NCBI GenBank assembly: GCA_039105265.1
Contig: JAPFFF010000041.1
Coordinates: 310,001 to 374,000 of the forward strand
DNA from: Tritrichomonas musculus
Taxonomy: Eukaryota > Parabasalia > Tritrichomonadida > Tritrichomonadidae
Reading direction: 5' to 3'
DNA: 64,000 nucleotides
Under the pieces are notes generated by a model. It had not been told where the DNA came from. It saw only the letters and a list, made by a program, of their open reading frames with translations, and did no database searches. Below, piece after piece: positions 57,485-64,000 of the stretch. Numbering within the stretch: the first letter of the stretch is position 1; every line of letters starts with the position of its first letter. Both the position numbers and the translations under genes were made by a program.

Positions 57485-59284
57485 ATGACTTATCAAAACG
57501 CACAATTTAAGAATTCAGGAAATGATGAAGGTGACATATTAAACTTTTTCAATAATCATTTGAGGACATTAGTACAAAAAAATGGAGGTGATAATACTTT
57601 TTCAATTGTTGAGGAACTCTGTCATGACAAAGATGAACCTATTCCAATTGGTACAAAAACAAAAATAAGATTAACTCATTCAGGTCATACAATCTCCCAA
57701 ATAGAAAAAGGTTTCATAAAATTAGATTTAGAACTGAATCTCGAATTAAATAAAACTTTCGCAAATGATTCGGCATTAAATCCTTGTAAGCATTTAAATT
57801 ATATCTTTATTGGTTTTAAAAATGCTGCAGAAATCATATCTGAATTACAATTTTGGGTTGACGGAAAATTAATTAGTGGTTATCATCAAAGTGAAATGAT
57901 TAAAGAAACTTTTGCATATAATTCAATTCGACCAAAAGATTCCAAAAATAATGCAGCTCATGCTCATTCATTATGGGAAAGCGTATGCTGCATGAGTCCA
58001 AATGTTGCAGGTGTTTATGTTCCTCTCATTGCTTTTCTAAATAATACGAAAGTTCCTGTTCGTATGGAATTGAATATACCATTCACCGATTTGTTAGCTT
58101 TACAAGCTTGGAGATTGTATCCAAATAGAATTTTAGGTGAAGTTGAAATAGAAGTCAAATTTTCTCTTGATGCTCTTGTTTGGTGTCAACTTCAACCTAA
58201 AAATGTTGGTGAAATCAAAAGATTTTGGAAATGGGTCGACTCTGGGCAATTAGAATATGATGCACCAATATTGCCTATTTTCAATCACTTTTCTCAATAC
58301 CGAGATGAAATCATAACTGTCAAAGCTGTGACACATGTTGCAAACAACAACGTTAAAACCGAGGATATTACAGGTGGTGATAATGAAGGGTCTTATCCAT
58401 GCATATCAACGGTCTTAGCTACGAAAAATGCACAAGACATAAATTACTGGCACGTACAAATGAATGGTCTCAAACTCTCAAACGATGATGTGAGAATAGT
58501 GAAATGTCGATCAAATTGTAGTGGATTTGGAGTCAAACCTGATGTAATTGAATCATTAATGACAACATTACAAGAACCAATAATTATTCCTTCGCAAGAA
58601 TTAACCAAATATCAATTTGATATGAGGGTAACGGGAGGACGGATCGATATTTCAAAATCTGTTCCATTAAAGAATGCTACAAATATTACAATGATGTTTC
58701 CAGCAAAAACTACTCATTGCACAGTCTATCAAAATGTTATGTTAGAGCAGTGTTGGTTATCAGTCAATAAAAAGAAATATCCAGAAACTTATTTTGATAA
58801 TACTTGGGATGGAAGATTTGTTAATTATCAACTAATGGCAAATGAATTAGATGGAAATATTGAACCAACAGATGAATTTGTTGAATCAATCTCAAAACCA
58901 ATCAATAATGTTTATCCAAAACATATGCGTCTGGATAGTGATCCAGCTGAGAATGTGAGATTCTTTATTTCCCCATTTGATAACACAAGTTTCGGAATCA
59001 ATTTCCAATTAGAAAGAGGAAATTCTGGTTATGTTTTCGATGGCGTTGATTCTGGAAATCAAGCAGTGTCAATTGAATTCAAAGGAAATTTGATTAATGA
59101 TGATATTAATAACGCATATCTGTATCCAGATTTTGATGTCTCGGCGAAAAATGTGGTATCAATAAAAAATCAAAAACAAACCCCAATTCCAGAAATGTGG
59201 ATTTGTTCTGATACTTATTGGACTTGGTCAATTCAAGATGGTGTTCAATATTACCCACGTGGAAGGCCAACTGGTTATGACTAA
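57485..59284 (+). CDS. Major-capsid-like protein 1 (double jelly-roll candidate)
   Basis: 599 residues, beta-rich with alternating hydrophobic strands. Starts MTYQNAQFKNSGNDEGDIL. Segments typical for a capsid jelly roll are FIKLDLELNLEL, RMELNIPFTDLLALQAWRLY, NITMMFPAKTTHCTVYQNVM and, near the end, FGINFQLERGNSGYVFDGVD. C-terminus contains MWICSDTYWTWSIQDGVQY. About 45-50% similar by eye to the next gene along its entire length. Size and position after the packaging ATPase fit the double jelly-roll major capsid of Polintons and related viruses. A spike or penton protein is less likely at this size. Structural prediction would settle it. Confidence 0.72.
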   Translation: MTYQNAQFKNSGNDEGDILNFFNNHLRTLVQKNGGDNTFSIVEELCHDKDEPIPIGTKTKIRLTHSGHTISQIEKGFIKLDLELNLELNKTFANDSALNPCKHLNYIFIGFKNAAEIISELQFWVDGKLISGYHQSEMIKETFAYNSIRPKDSKNNAAHAHSLWESVCCMSPNVAGVYVPLIAFLNNTKVPVRMELNIPFTDLLALQAWRLYPNRILGEVEIEVKFSLDALVWCQLQPKNVGEIKRFWKWVDSGQLEYDAPILPIFNHFSQYRDEIITVKAVTHVANNNVKTEDITGGDNEGSYPCISTVLATKNAQDINYWHVQMNGLKLSNDDVRIVKCRSNCSGFGVKPDVIESLMTTLQEPIIIPSQELTKYQFDMRVTGGRIDISKSVPLKNATNITMMFPAKTTHCTVYQNVMLEQCWLSVNKKKYPETYFDNTWDGRFVNYQLMANELDGNIEPTDEFVESISKPINNVYPKHMRLDSDPAENVRFFISPFDNTSFGINFQLERGNSGYVFDGVDSGNQAVSIEFKGNLINDDINNAYLYPDFDVSAKNVVSIKNQKQTPIPEMWICSDTYWTWSIQDGVQYYPRGRPTGYD

Positions 59285-59315
59285 GATAAGATCTAAATTT
59301 TTTTTGCAAGAACAA

Positions 59316-61133
59316 ATGACTTATCAAAACGCTCAATTTAGAAACTTTGGAAATGATGAAGGTGACATATTAAACTTTTTCAATGATCATTTAAGAAATT
59401 TGGTAGCAAAAAATGGAGGTGATAATACTTTTGCTATGTATTGTGAAGATTTCCATGATCATGATATTCCAATTGAAAAATTTTCCGAAAGAACTCGAAT
59501 AAAACTAACTCACTCAAATCATACAATATCTCAAATAGAAAAAAGTTTTATTGAAATGACAGTTGAATTTGATGTTTTCTTTCAAACACCTTTGACAAAA
59601 ACTAATTTTTGGACACAATCGCCTCCAGGAACTTGGACAAATCATGATCAAGCACATATAAATCAAATATTTGTTGGTTTTAAAGATGCTGTTGAAATTA
59701 TTGATGAAGCTAGATTTTATGTTGATGGGAAATTGGTTCAAAATTATCATCAAACAGAAATGATTCGTGAATCTTATGCATATAATTCAATTCGGTCAAA
59801 GGAATCAAAACAAAATTCACCTCATTCTCATTCATTATGGGAAAATGTTTGTAATTTATCTCCTAATGTTTGTGGTGTTTATATTCCATTATCAAGTTTG
59901 GCTTCAATAAATAACTTTCATGTTGTATTAGACCTAATTATTCCAATCACAGATCAATTAGCTTTACAAGCTTGGAGATTATATCCAAATCAAATATTAG
60001 GTGAAATAGAAGAAGAAGTTCGATTTTCTTTGGATTCATTGGTTTGGTGTCAAGTTCCTCTCTCTCAAGTTTGTAAAAAACTATCCCTTCGTCCGAATTA
60101 TGCAACTTGGGAATTGAATTGTCCGATGCTTCCACTGGATAATCGATTTTATCAAATTGGACAAGAAGGACGAATCGTCAACAAAATGCTAACAACAAAG
60201 TCACCAATAAGTTCTAACTTCAAAAATATAAACTCTGATTTCATTGAATTATCATCAATAAAATGGACGCTAGATCATTTAAAGAGTCAACCAAATAATG
60301 CAACTGAAGATCTCAATTATGTTTGTATGAATGTCGGATTGAATACACTCAAATATAATCCAAAATCAATAAAAATCACAGTTGGACGATCAAATTTGTT
60401 TGGATTTGGAATAAAACCATCTGTTGTTGAAGGATTGATGTCAACTTTACAAGAACCATTAATAATTCCTTCGCAAGAATTAACAAGAGTAATTTTTGAT
60501 ACAACTGTCGGAGATGATGAAATAAATTTAATTAAATCTATGCCTTTGAAAAATGCAACAAATTTAACATTTATGTTTCCAAGATATGCAAATGATATTA
60601 CAGTATATAGAAATATAATGTATGCAAATGTTCGATTAATAATAGATAAGAAATTGTATCCTCAAGTTGAATTTGCTAATACTTGGAATGGAAGATTTGT
60701 TCAATATCAACTAATGGCAAATGAATTAGATGGAATTGAGGCAACTCCAGAATATTTAGAATCTATTTGTCAACCTCTGAATGATTTCTCAGATAATCTC
60801 AAATTGCGTTATCGAAGTACATTTTATGATGATACAAATTTTGGAATCAATTTTCAATTAGAACGTGGAAATTCTGGTTATGTATTTGATGGTGTAGATA
60901 CTGATAATCATGAAGTTTTAATTCGATTTCATGCAGATACAATATTTGATTCAAGTTCGAGTGACGCAAACACATTTCTTTATCCAAAAACAACATCTCA
61001 AGGAATTGTTGACAATACTTATCGAAATTTATGTAAACCAGAAATGTGGATTTGTTCTGATACTTATTGGACTTGGTCAATTCAAGATGGTGTTCAATAT
61101 CATGATGAAGGAGTACCAAGTGGCTATAAATAA
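59316..61133 (+). CDS. Major-capsid-like protein 2, tandem paralogue
   Basis: 605 residues from the ATG giving MTYQNAQFRNFGNDEGDILN, chosen because it aligns with the start of capsid-like protein 1; the frame is open earlier, inside the previous gene. The paralogy runs to the end (WTWSIQDGVQY, and SGY before the stop). Strongly conserved blocks: SLWENVCNLSPNVCGVYIPL, QAWRLYPNQILGEIEEEVRF, GFGIKPSVVEGLMSTLQEPL, ANTWNGRFVQYQLMANELDG. Only 31 bases separate it from the first copy, with TTTTTTGCAAGAACAAATG as leader. Two capsid genes side by side suggest a heteromeric shell or a recent duplication with specialisation. Confidence 0.72.
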   Translation: MTYQNAQFRNFGNDEGDILNFFNDHLRNLVAKNGGDNTFAMYCEDFHDHDIPIEKFSERTRIKLTHSNHTISQIEKSFIEMTVEFDVFFQTPLTKTNFWTQSPPGTWTNHDQAHINQIFVGFKDAVEIIDEARFYVDGKLVQNYHQTEMIRESYAYNSIRSKESKQNSPHSHSLWENVCNLSPNVCGVYIPLSSLASINNFHVVLDLIIPITDQLALQAWRLYPNQILGEIEEEVRFSLDSLVWCQVPLSQVCKKLSLRPNYATWELNCPMLPLDNRFYQIGQEGRIVNKMLTTKSPISSNFKNINSDFIELSSIKWTLDHLKSQPNNATEDLNYVCMNVGLNTLKYNPKSIKITVGRSNLFGFGIKPSVVEGLMSTLQEPLIIPSQELTRVIFDTTVGDDEINLIKSMPLKNATNLTFMFPRYANDITVYRNIMYANVRLIIDKKLYPQVEFANTWNGRFVQYQLMANELDGIEATPEYLESICQPLNDFSDNLKLRYRSTFYDDTNFGINFQLERGNSGYVFDGVDTDNHEVLIRFHADTIFDSSSSDANTFLYPKTTSQGIVDNTYRNLCKPEMWICSDTYWTWSIQDGVQYHDEGVPSGYK

Positions 61134-61157
61134 AGATTTTTATTTGAATAGAAAAAT

Positions 61158-61643
61158 ATGTCGACATTAATTTCGTATAACATCGATCCAAATTTAAATA
61201 TTCAACCATTAAAAATTCATAAAACTTATTACCCTGTTCAAGGTTGGAAACTATCAACAAAGGAACAGCAAGAACAAAATTTATCAGAATGTTTAACGGT
61301 TGACCACTTTTATTTGGAAAATGATAGATTTGCTTTTAAATATCCATCAGAGTTTCATACTCCAACTCAAGGTCAAGATCGATATATAATCTTTCAATAT
61401 TGTTATTGTGTTGTTAATAAGCATACTGCATCAAATTATACTGTTCATGCAAGTTTTGTTCCTAGAAATAATTATTGTGATAGTTTAGTTTATGTTGCAA
61501 ATTTACAAGTTCCTGATGATAATAGAAAATATTTAATTGATTCGAATGTCAAACAAGGTTTTATGGTTTGGTTTAAAGATACAGAAACAAGAAAAATAAT
61601 AGTTCCTGATTATTTCATTTTGTTCTTGAAAATAGAATATTGA
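61158..61643 (+). CDS. Beta-rich small protein, candidate minor capsid (penton-like)
   Basis: 161 residues beginning MSTLISYNIDPNLNIQPLKI. The pattern is strand-turn-strand (RYIIFQYCYCVVNKHTASNY; TVHASFVPRNNYCDSLVYVA; VPDYFILFLKIEY) without long helices, consistent with a single jelly-roll fold. It directly follows the two capsid-like genes, where penton proteins are often encoded in related viruses. Preceded by ATTTTTATTTGAATAGAAAA, the late-leader type of this element. Assignment as penton is an inference from fold type and position only. Confidence 0.58.
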   Translation: MSTLISYNIDPNLNIQPLKIHKTYYPVQGWKLSTKEQQEQNLSECLTVDHFYLENDRFAFKYPSEFHTPTQGQDRYIIFQYCYCVVNKHTASNYTVHASFVPRNNYCDSLVYVANLQVPDDNRKYLIDSNVKQGFMVWFKDTETRKIIVPDYFILFLKIEY

Positions 61644-61653
61644 ATCAATTTTA

Positions 61654-61668
61654 TTTTTGGTGCGAAAA
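61654..61668 (+). promoter_or_regulatory. Leader motif TTTTTGGTGCGAAAA
   Basis: Lies about ten bases before the ATG at 61679 and overlaps the end of the previous gene. It closely matches TTTTTGTTGCAAAAG before the gene at 63770 and resembles TTTTTTTTGCAAGAA before the second capsid gene, so a shared transcription signal is likely. Confidence 0.5.
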
Positions 61669-61678
61669 TAAAAATTTA

Positions 61679-62296
61679 ATGACAGGTGTTTGGACCGATA
61701 CAGATTTCAAATTAATGACTGCAAGTGGTGGGACTGATGCGAGTTTATTTGTGTTGAAAGAAAATGGTGAGGCGTCAAATTTAACAATAAAATACCCAAA
61801 AGATGAGGAAGAGAAAAGGAAAGGAGATAGAACAGCAACAATCAAGTCAGATGAAATTGTTGAATATATCCTCGATAGTCTGAATACAAGAAAAACCAAA
61901 TTTGTTTTGAAAGATGGTGGTACAGTTCAAAATTTAAAAATCAAATTTAATGTAGCAGAGGGATTAACTGGATATAATAGTGAACTCACTTCTGATAAAT
62001 TAGGGAGAGATCTTACTTCAGTTGTGAATAAAACGGAAAATTTAAGTACAGCATTGAAAGGAGCAACTGGAAATTTTATGTTAAATTCTTCGGACAATAA
62101 AATTCAAATATCAACAAATGCCCTTGTGAATTTTTTCAATCTCTGGTCAAAAATAAATTTATCTTACTCATCAGAAGATGATCCAGATGATATCCAAGAT
62201 TTAGGAAATCATGTAACTTTTTCAGAACCACTATATCTTTCCGAACTTTTTACGATTTACAGTAACAATGCCGAATCCAAAAAAACCGGTCGATGA
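61679..62296 (+). CDS. Unknown element protein, about 205 residues
   Basis: Start set at the ATG giving MTGVWTDTDFKLMTASGGTD, right after the leader motif, rather than the TTG further upstream. It contains two related strands-and-turn segments (SLFVLKENGEASNLTIKYPK and KFVLKDGGTVQNLKIKFNVA), an internal repeat suggesting a beta-structured fibre or surface protein. The second half is more helical with D/S-rich loops. No family recognised. It overlaps the next ORF by 29 bases in another frame, part of the tight packing of this arm. Confidence 0.58.
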   Translation: MTGVWTDTDFKLMTASGGTDASLFVLKENGEASNLTIKYPKDEEEKRKGDRTATIKSDEIVEYILDSLNTRKTKFVLKDGGTVQNLKIKFNVAEGLTGYNSELTSDKLGRDLTSVVNKTENLSTALKGATGNFMLNSSDNKIQISTNALVNFFNLWSKINLSYSSEDDPDDIQDLGNHVTFSEPLYLSELFTIYSNNAESKKTGR

Positions 62297-62561
62297 TGAT
62301 GGAAACCGAAAATATTATGATTATATATTGGATCTTCAATTTCTAGCAAAAGCAATCTTTTGGAATATGAAAAGTGAAATAAATCAAAATCAATATGCAA
62401 TGGCAAAAATAGGAGCTCCAAAGACTTTTCGAGCTGCACCTCAATTATTAACAGAAGATGAGGAAGATCCAAAAACAATCACAATTGAGTCCTATGAGAA
62501 GATGTTGCAAGAAATGATGATGATTGGAAATTGTATATGGATTATATATTTTCTCAATTGA
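62268..62561 (+). CDS. Small element ORF, 97 residues
   Basis: ATG start, MPNPKKPVDDDGNRKYYDYI followed by helical LDLQFLAKAIFWNMKSEINQ and an acidic LLTEDEEDPKTITIE stretch. Overlaps both neighbours at its ends. Plausible small structural protein; no domain recognised. Confidence 0.5.
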   Translation: MPNPKKPVDDDGNRKYYDYILDLQFLAKAIFWNMKSEINQNQYAMAKIGAPKTFRAAPQLLTEDEEDPKTITIESYEKMLQEMMMIGNCIWIIYFLN

Positions 62562-62812
62562 ATCAAAGTTTTGAAGATCAACTTGAATACTTAATTGATA
62601 ACAAAGAATTTGGTAAATTTTGGAGAAATTCAATATTTGTCGAAAATAATTTAAATAATATTCCATTACAACCATTACGACCTCAAACATTAGCAGGGTA
62701 TGGATTTATAACTTTTGATATGAGTAATCTTGAAGCTGCTGATGGTGTTATGTTAACTTCTTTTATATCAGCTCGAATACAAAAATTCATCATTAATAAT
62801 TACCATTTATGA
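62537..62812 (+). CDS. Small element ORF, about 91 residues
   Basis: ATG start giving MDYIFSQLNQSFEDQLEYLI, then WRNSIFVENNLNNIPLQPLR and a final FDMSNLEAADGVMLTSFISA segment. Overlaps the preceding ORF. No family recognised. Confidence 0.48.
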   Translation: MDYIFSQLNQSFEDQLEYLIDNKEFGKFWRNSIFVENNLNNIPLQPLRPQTLAGYGFITFDMSNLEAADGVMLTSFISARIQKFIINNYHL

Positions 62813-63743
62813 TTATGAGAGTTCACATTTTATTTTCCATATCTTTGATCGAAAACGTTCAAAAATAAATTATCAAATTAAATTTATTGATTATGTTATC
62901 GAATGTAAAATAACAAATAATGAATTAACTGTTAAATCAAATCAAAATAATATAGAAAGTTCATCATTTGTAATTGAAAATCATAACCTAAAAATAACCT
63001 TAAATGGTAAATTTGAATTAAAATTAGAAGAAACTGAAGCCGATAAAAAATATTGTGAAGAACATCAAAATGAAACAGATTCTGGAGAGGAAAGAAATTT
63101 AGAAAATCGAATTGTTGGTTATTACCTTGCTCCTTTGAATGAGAATTTCAAAAATTATTTGGCTACTCTTGGAGGTTCTGTAGATTTTGATACATTAACT
63201 AGAATAACAAATTTAGAAAATACAATGAAAAATTATACAGAAAGGGTATCAACTTTAGAATCAAATGTTGATCAAATTGGAAATGTATTTTCTGCTGATA
63301 CTACTGAGAGTCAAGAATATCGAAATAAAGAAGGTTTTGTCATAAATAATAAAGCTCAAACATTGGCATTAAATGAGGAAAAACCAGTTGTATTAACATT
63401 TGAAGAAAAATTAAAGAAATGGCAAGACGAAGAACTAGATCAATTAAAATGGTTAAATCAAGGAATCAAAGAGATTTGGTCATTTTGTGCTGGTATTTCA
63501 GAAGATTTATCTCGATTAGAAGAGAATCAATGTCAATGTGGAGGTAGTGGAACAGTATCAGATGACAAATTAACTGCTTTGGAACGTAAATGTCAAAATA
63601 TTGAAACTGATCTAACGTTTGAAAATTTGACAACTGAGAATCGAATTAAGATCTTAGAAGATAAAACTAAAAATATTGAATGTGATAAATTTTATGATAG
63701 TAGAATTCAATTATTAGAAGAAAAATGTTCTACAATTGAGTAA
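62808..63743 (+). CDS. Fibre-like element protein with coiled-coil repeats, start unclear
   Basis: A long open frame without a convincing ATG at its beginning. First part is strand-rich (YQIKFIDYVIECKITNNELT; FELKLEETEADKKYCEE). From about 63,190 it has trimeric-fibre-like coiled-coil units: LTRITNLENTMKNYTERVST, LESNVDQIGNVF, then LTALERKCQNIETDLTF, RIKILEDKTKNIE and RIQLLEEKCSTIE. The I/L-E-x-K-x-x-x-I-E spacing recurs three times. An alternative shorter reading begins near 63,135. Fibre or attachment-protein function is inferred from repeat type only. Confidence 0.55.
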   Translation, partial: YDYESSHFIFHIFDRKRSKINYQIKFIDYVIECKITNNELTVKSNQNNIESSSFVIENHNLKITLNGKFELKLEETEADKKYCEEHQNETDSGEERNLENRIVGYYLAPLNENFKNYLATLGGSVDFDTLTRITNLENTMKNYTERVSTLESNVDQIGNVFSADTTESQEYRNKEGFVINNKAQTLALNEEKPVVLTFEEKLKKWQDEELDQLKWLNQGIKEIWSFCAGISEDLSRLEENQCQCGGSGTVSDDKLTALERKCQNIETDLTFENLTTENRIKILEDKTKNIECDKFYDSRIQLLEEKCSTIE

Positions 63744-63749
63744 ATATTA

Positions 63750-63763
63750 TTTTTGTTGCAAAA
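63750..63763 (+). promoter_or_regulatory. Leader motif TTTTTGTTGCAAAA
   Basis: Sits seven bases before the ATG at 63770. Same type as the motif at 61654. The repetition in front of several genes makes it a candidate promoter element of the virus-like arm. Confidence 0.5.
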
Positions 63764-63769
63764 GTAAAA

Positions 63770-64000
63770 ATGCTAACCAAATTTAAAGGCGATATTCAAT
63801 TTAAAGTAGATGGTAAAACATATTTAGGTTCTCAATTGTTAACATCAAAATCGAATGAGTTTGAAACTGTTGAAGGTTTTTCTGATTATCATGTTACTAG
63901 AGATGCATTAACGGTTGAAGATGAAAAATTAAATATACAAATGAATGATGATGATATAACAAAACTATTACAAATCGATGATAAGACAGAAGTATTTAAA
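63770..64000 (+). CDS. Element protein, 5' part only (continues past window)
   Basis: 77 residues visible from MLTKFKGDIQFKVDGKTYLG, in frame to the last base. Strand-rich start, then D/E-rich segment (EDEKLNIQMNDDDITKLLQI). The opening motif KFKGDIQFKVDGKTY looks like a beta-hairpin of a structural protein. No family recognised from this fragment. Confidence 0.6.
   Translation, partial: MLTKFKGDIQFKVDGKTYLGSQLLTSKSNEFETVEGFSDYHVTRDALTVEDEKLNIQMNDDDITKLLQIDDKTEVFK

Larger units (their letters stand above)
37613..64000. mobile_element. Virus-like DNA element (Polinton/Maverick-related or other double-jelly-roll lineage), continues past window
   Basis: A fossil element whose left side (37.6-39.9 kb, minus strand) looks decayed, with several breaks, and whose right side (43.0-64.0 kb, mostly plus) has long open frames and looks whole as far as seen. 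Parts: small paralogous proteins and an SF2 helicase remnant on the left; a coiled-coil protein, giant repetitive protein, packaging ATPase, two major-capsid-like proteins and small structural-looking proteins on the right. A Tc1/mariner copy lies between the arms. Terminal inverted repeats of the whole element are not identified. The right end is outside the window, and so are any polymerase, integrase or protease genes. The two arms may be one element or two neighbours. The open right arm suggests a recent insertion. Confidence 0.72.

Noticed and set aside
1-64000. tRNA and rRNA genes
   Set aside because: I looked for GGTTCRANTCC-type T-arms and rRNA cores and saw none that fold convincingly.

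Overview
The window looks like nuclear DNA of a parabasalid flagellate, most likely Tritrichomonas foetus or a close relative of Trichomonas vaginalis. The reasons are: AT-rich spacers; long genes with no introns that I can see; initiator-like TCAYTW motifs only 3-17 bases from start codons; a U2 snRNA gene; an EFHC-type axonemal protein; several protein kinases, one of them fused to RCC1 repeats; and the tail of a BspA-like leucine-rich-repeat surface protein. The species name is an inference, and no database was used.

Host part, 1-37,615. In order: the 5' end of a DM10/EFHC ciliary protein (minus); a Q/N-rich protein with a homeodomain-like N-terminus (plus); a U2 snRNA gene near 3.4 kb; then five long minus-strand genes (a kelch-BTB protein, an unknown 934-residue acidic-tailed protein, a 1,955-residue coiled coil made of 28-residue repeats, a Vps8-like WD40/RING protein and an importin-beta-like HEAT protein). 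A small acidic protein is divergent from the importin. Next comes a 3.9 kb AT-rich gap holding an inverted-repeat element, then a predicted acylated protein kinase, two small genes (unknown, and a cytochrome b5), an RCC1-pseudokinase fusion and a casein kinase 1. The last host item is a broken BspA-like gene fragment.

Virus-like part, about 37.6 kb to the window end, running past the edge. A minus-strand left arm carries two related small proteins, a remnant ORF and a superfamily 2 helicase remnant, and looks decayed. A Tc1/mariner transposon (40.1-41.5 kb) with about 85-115 base terminal inverted repeats sits next to it. From 43.0 kb a compact, mostly plus-strand arm has long open frames: a coiled-coil protein, a 3,559-residue repetitive helical protein, a basic linker-like protein, an acidic-tailed protein, an A32/FtsK-HerA-like packaging ATPase, a small membrane protein, an amphipathic small protein, two tandem major-capsid-like proteins of about 600 residues, and a string of small structural-looking proteins. 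ATPase plus capsid pair points to an integrated relative of Polintons/Mavericks or other double-jelly-roll DNA viruses. Polymerase, integrase and protease genes are not in view, so the family is provisional.

The most unusual items are the virus-like arm with its giant repetitive protein and doubled capsid gene, the divergent duplicated promoter that opens it, the two miniature inverted-repeat elements, the RCC1-pseudokinase, and the sharp composition change inside several adjacent host genes.
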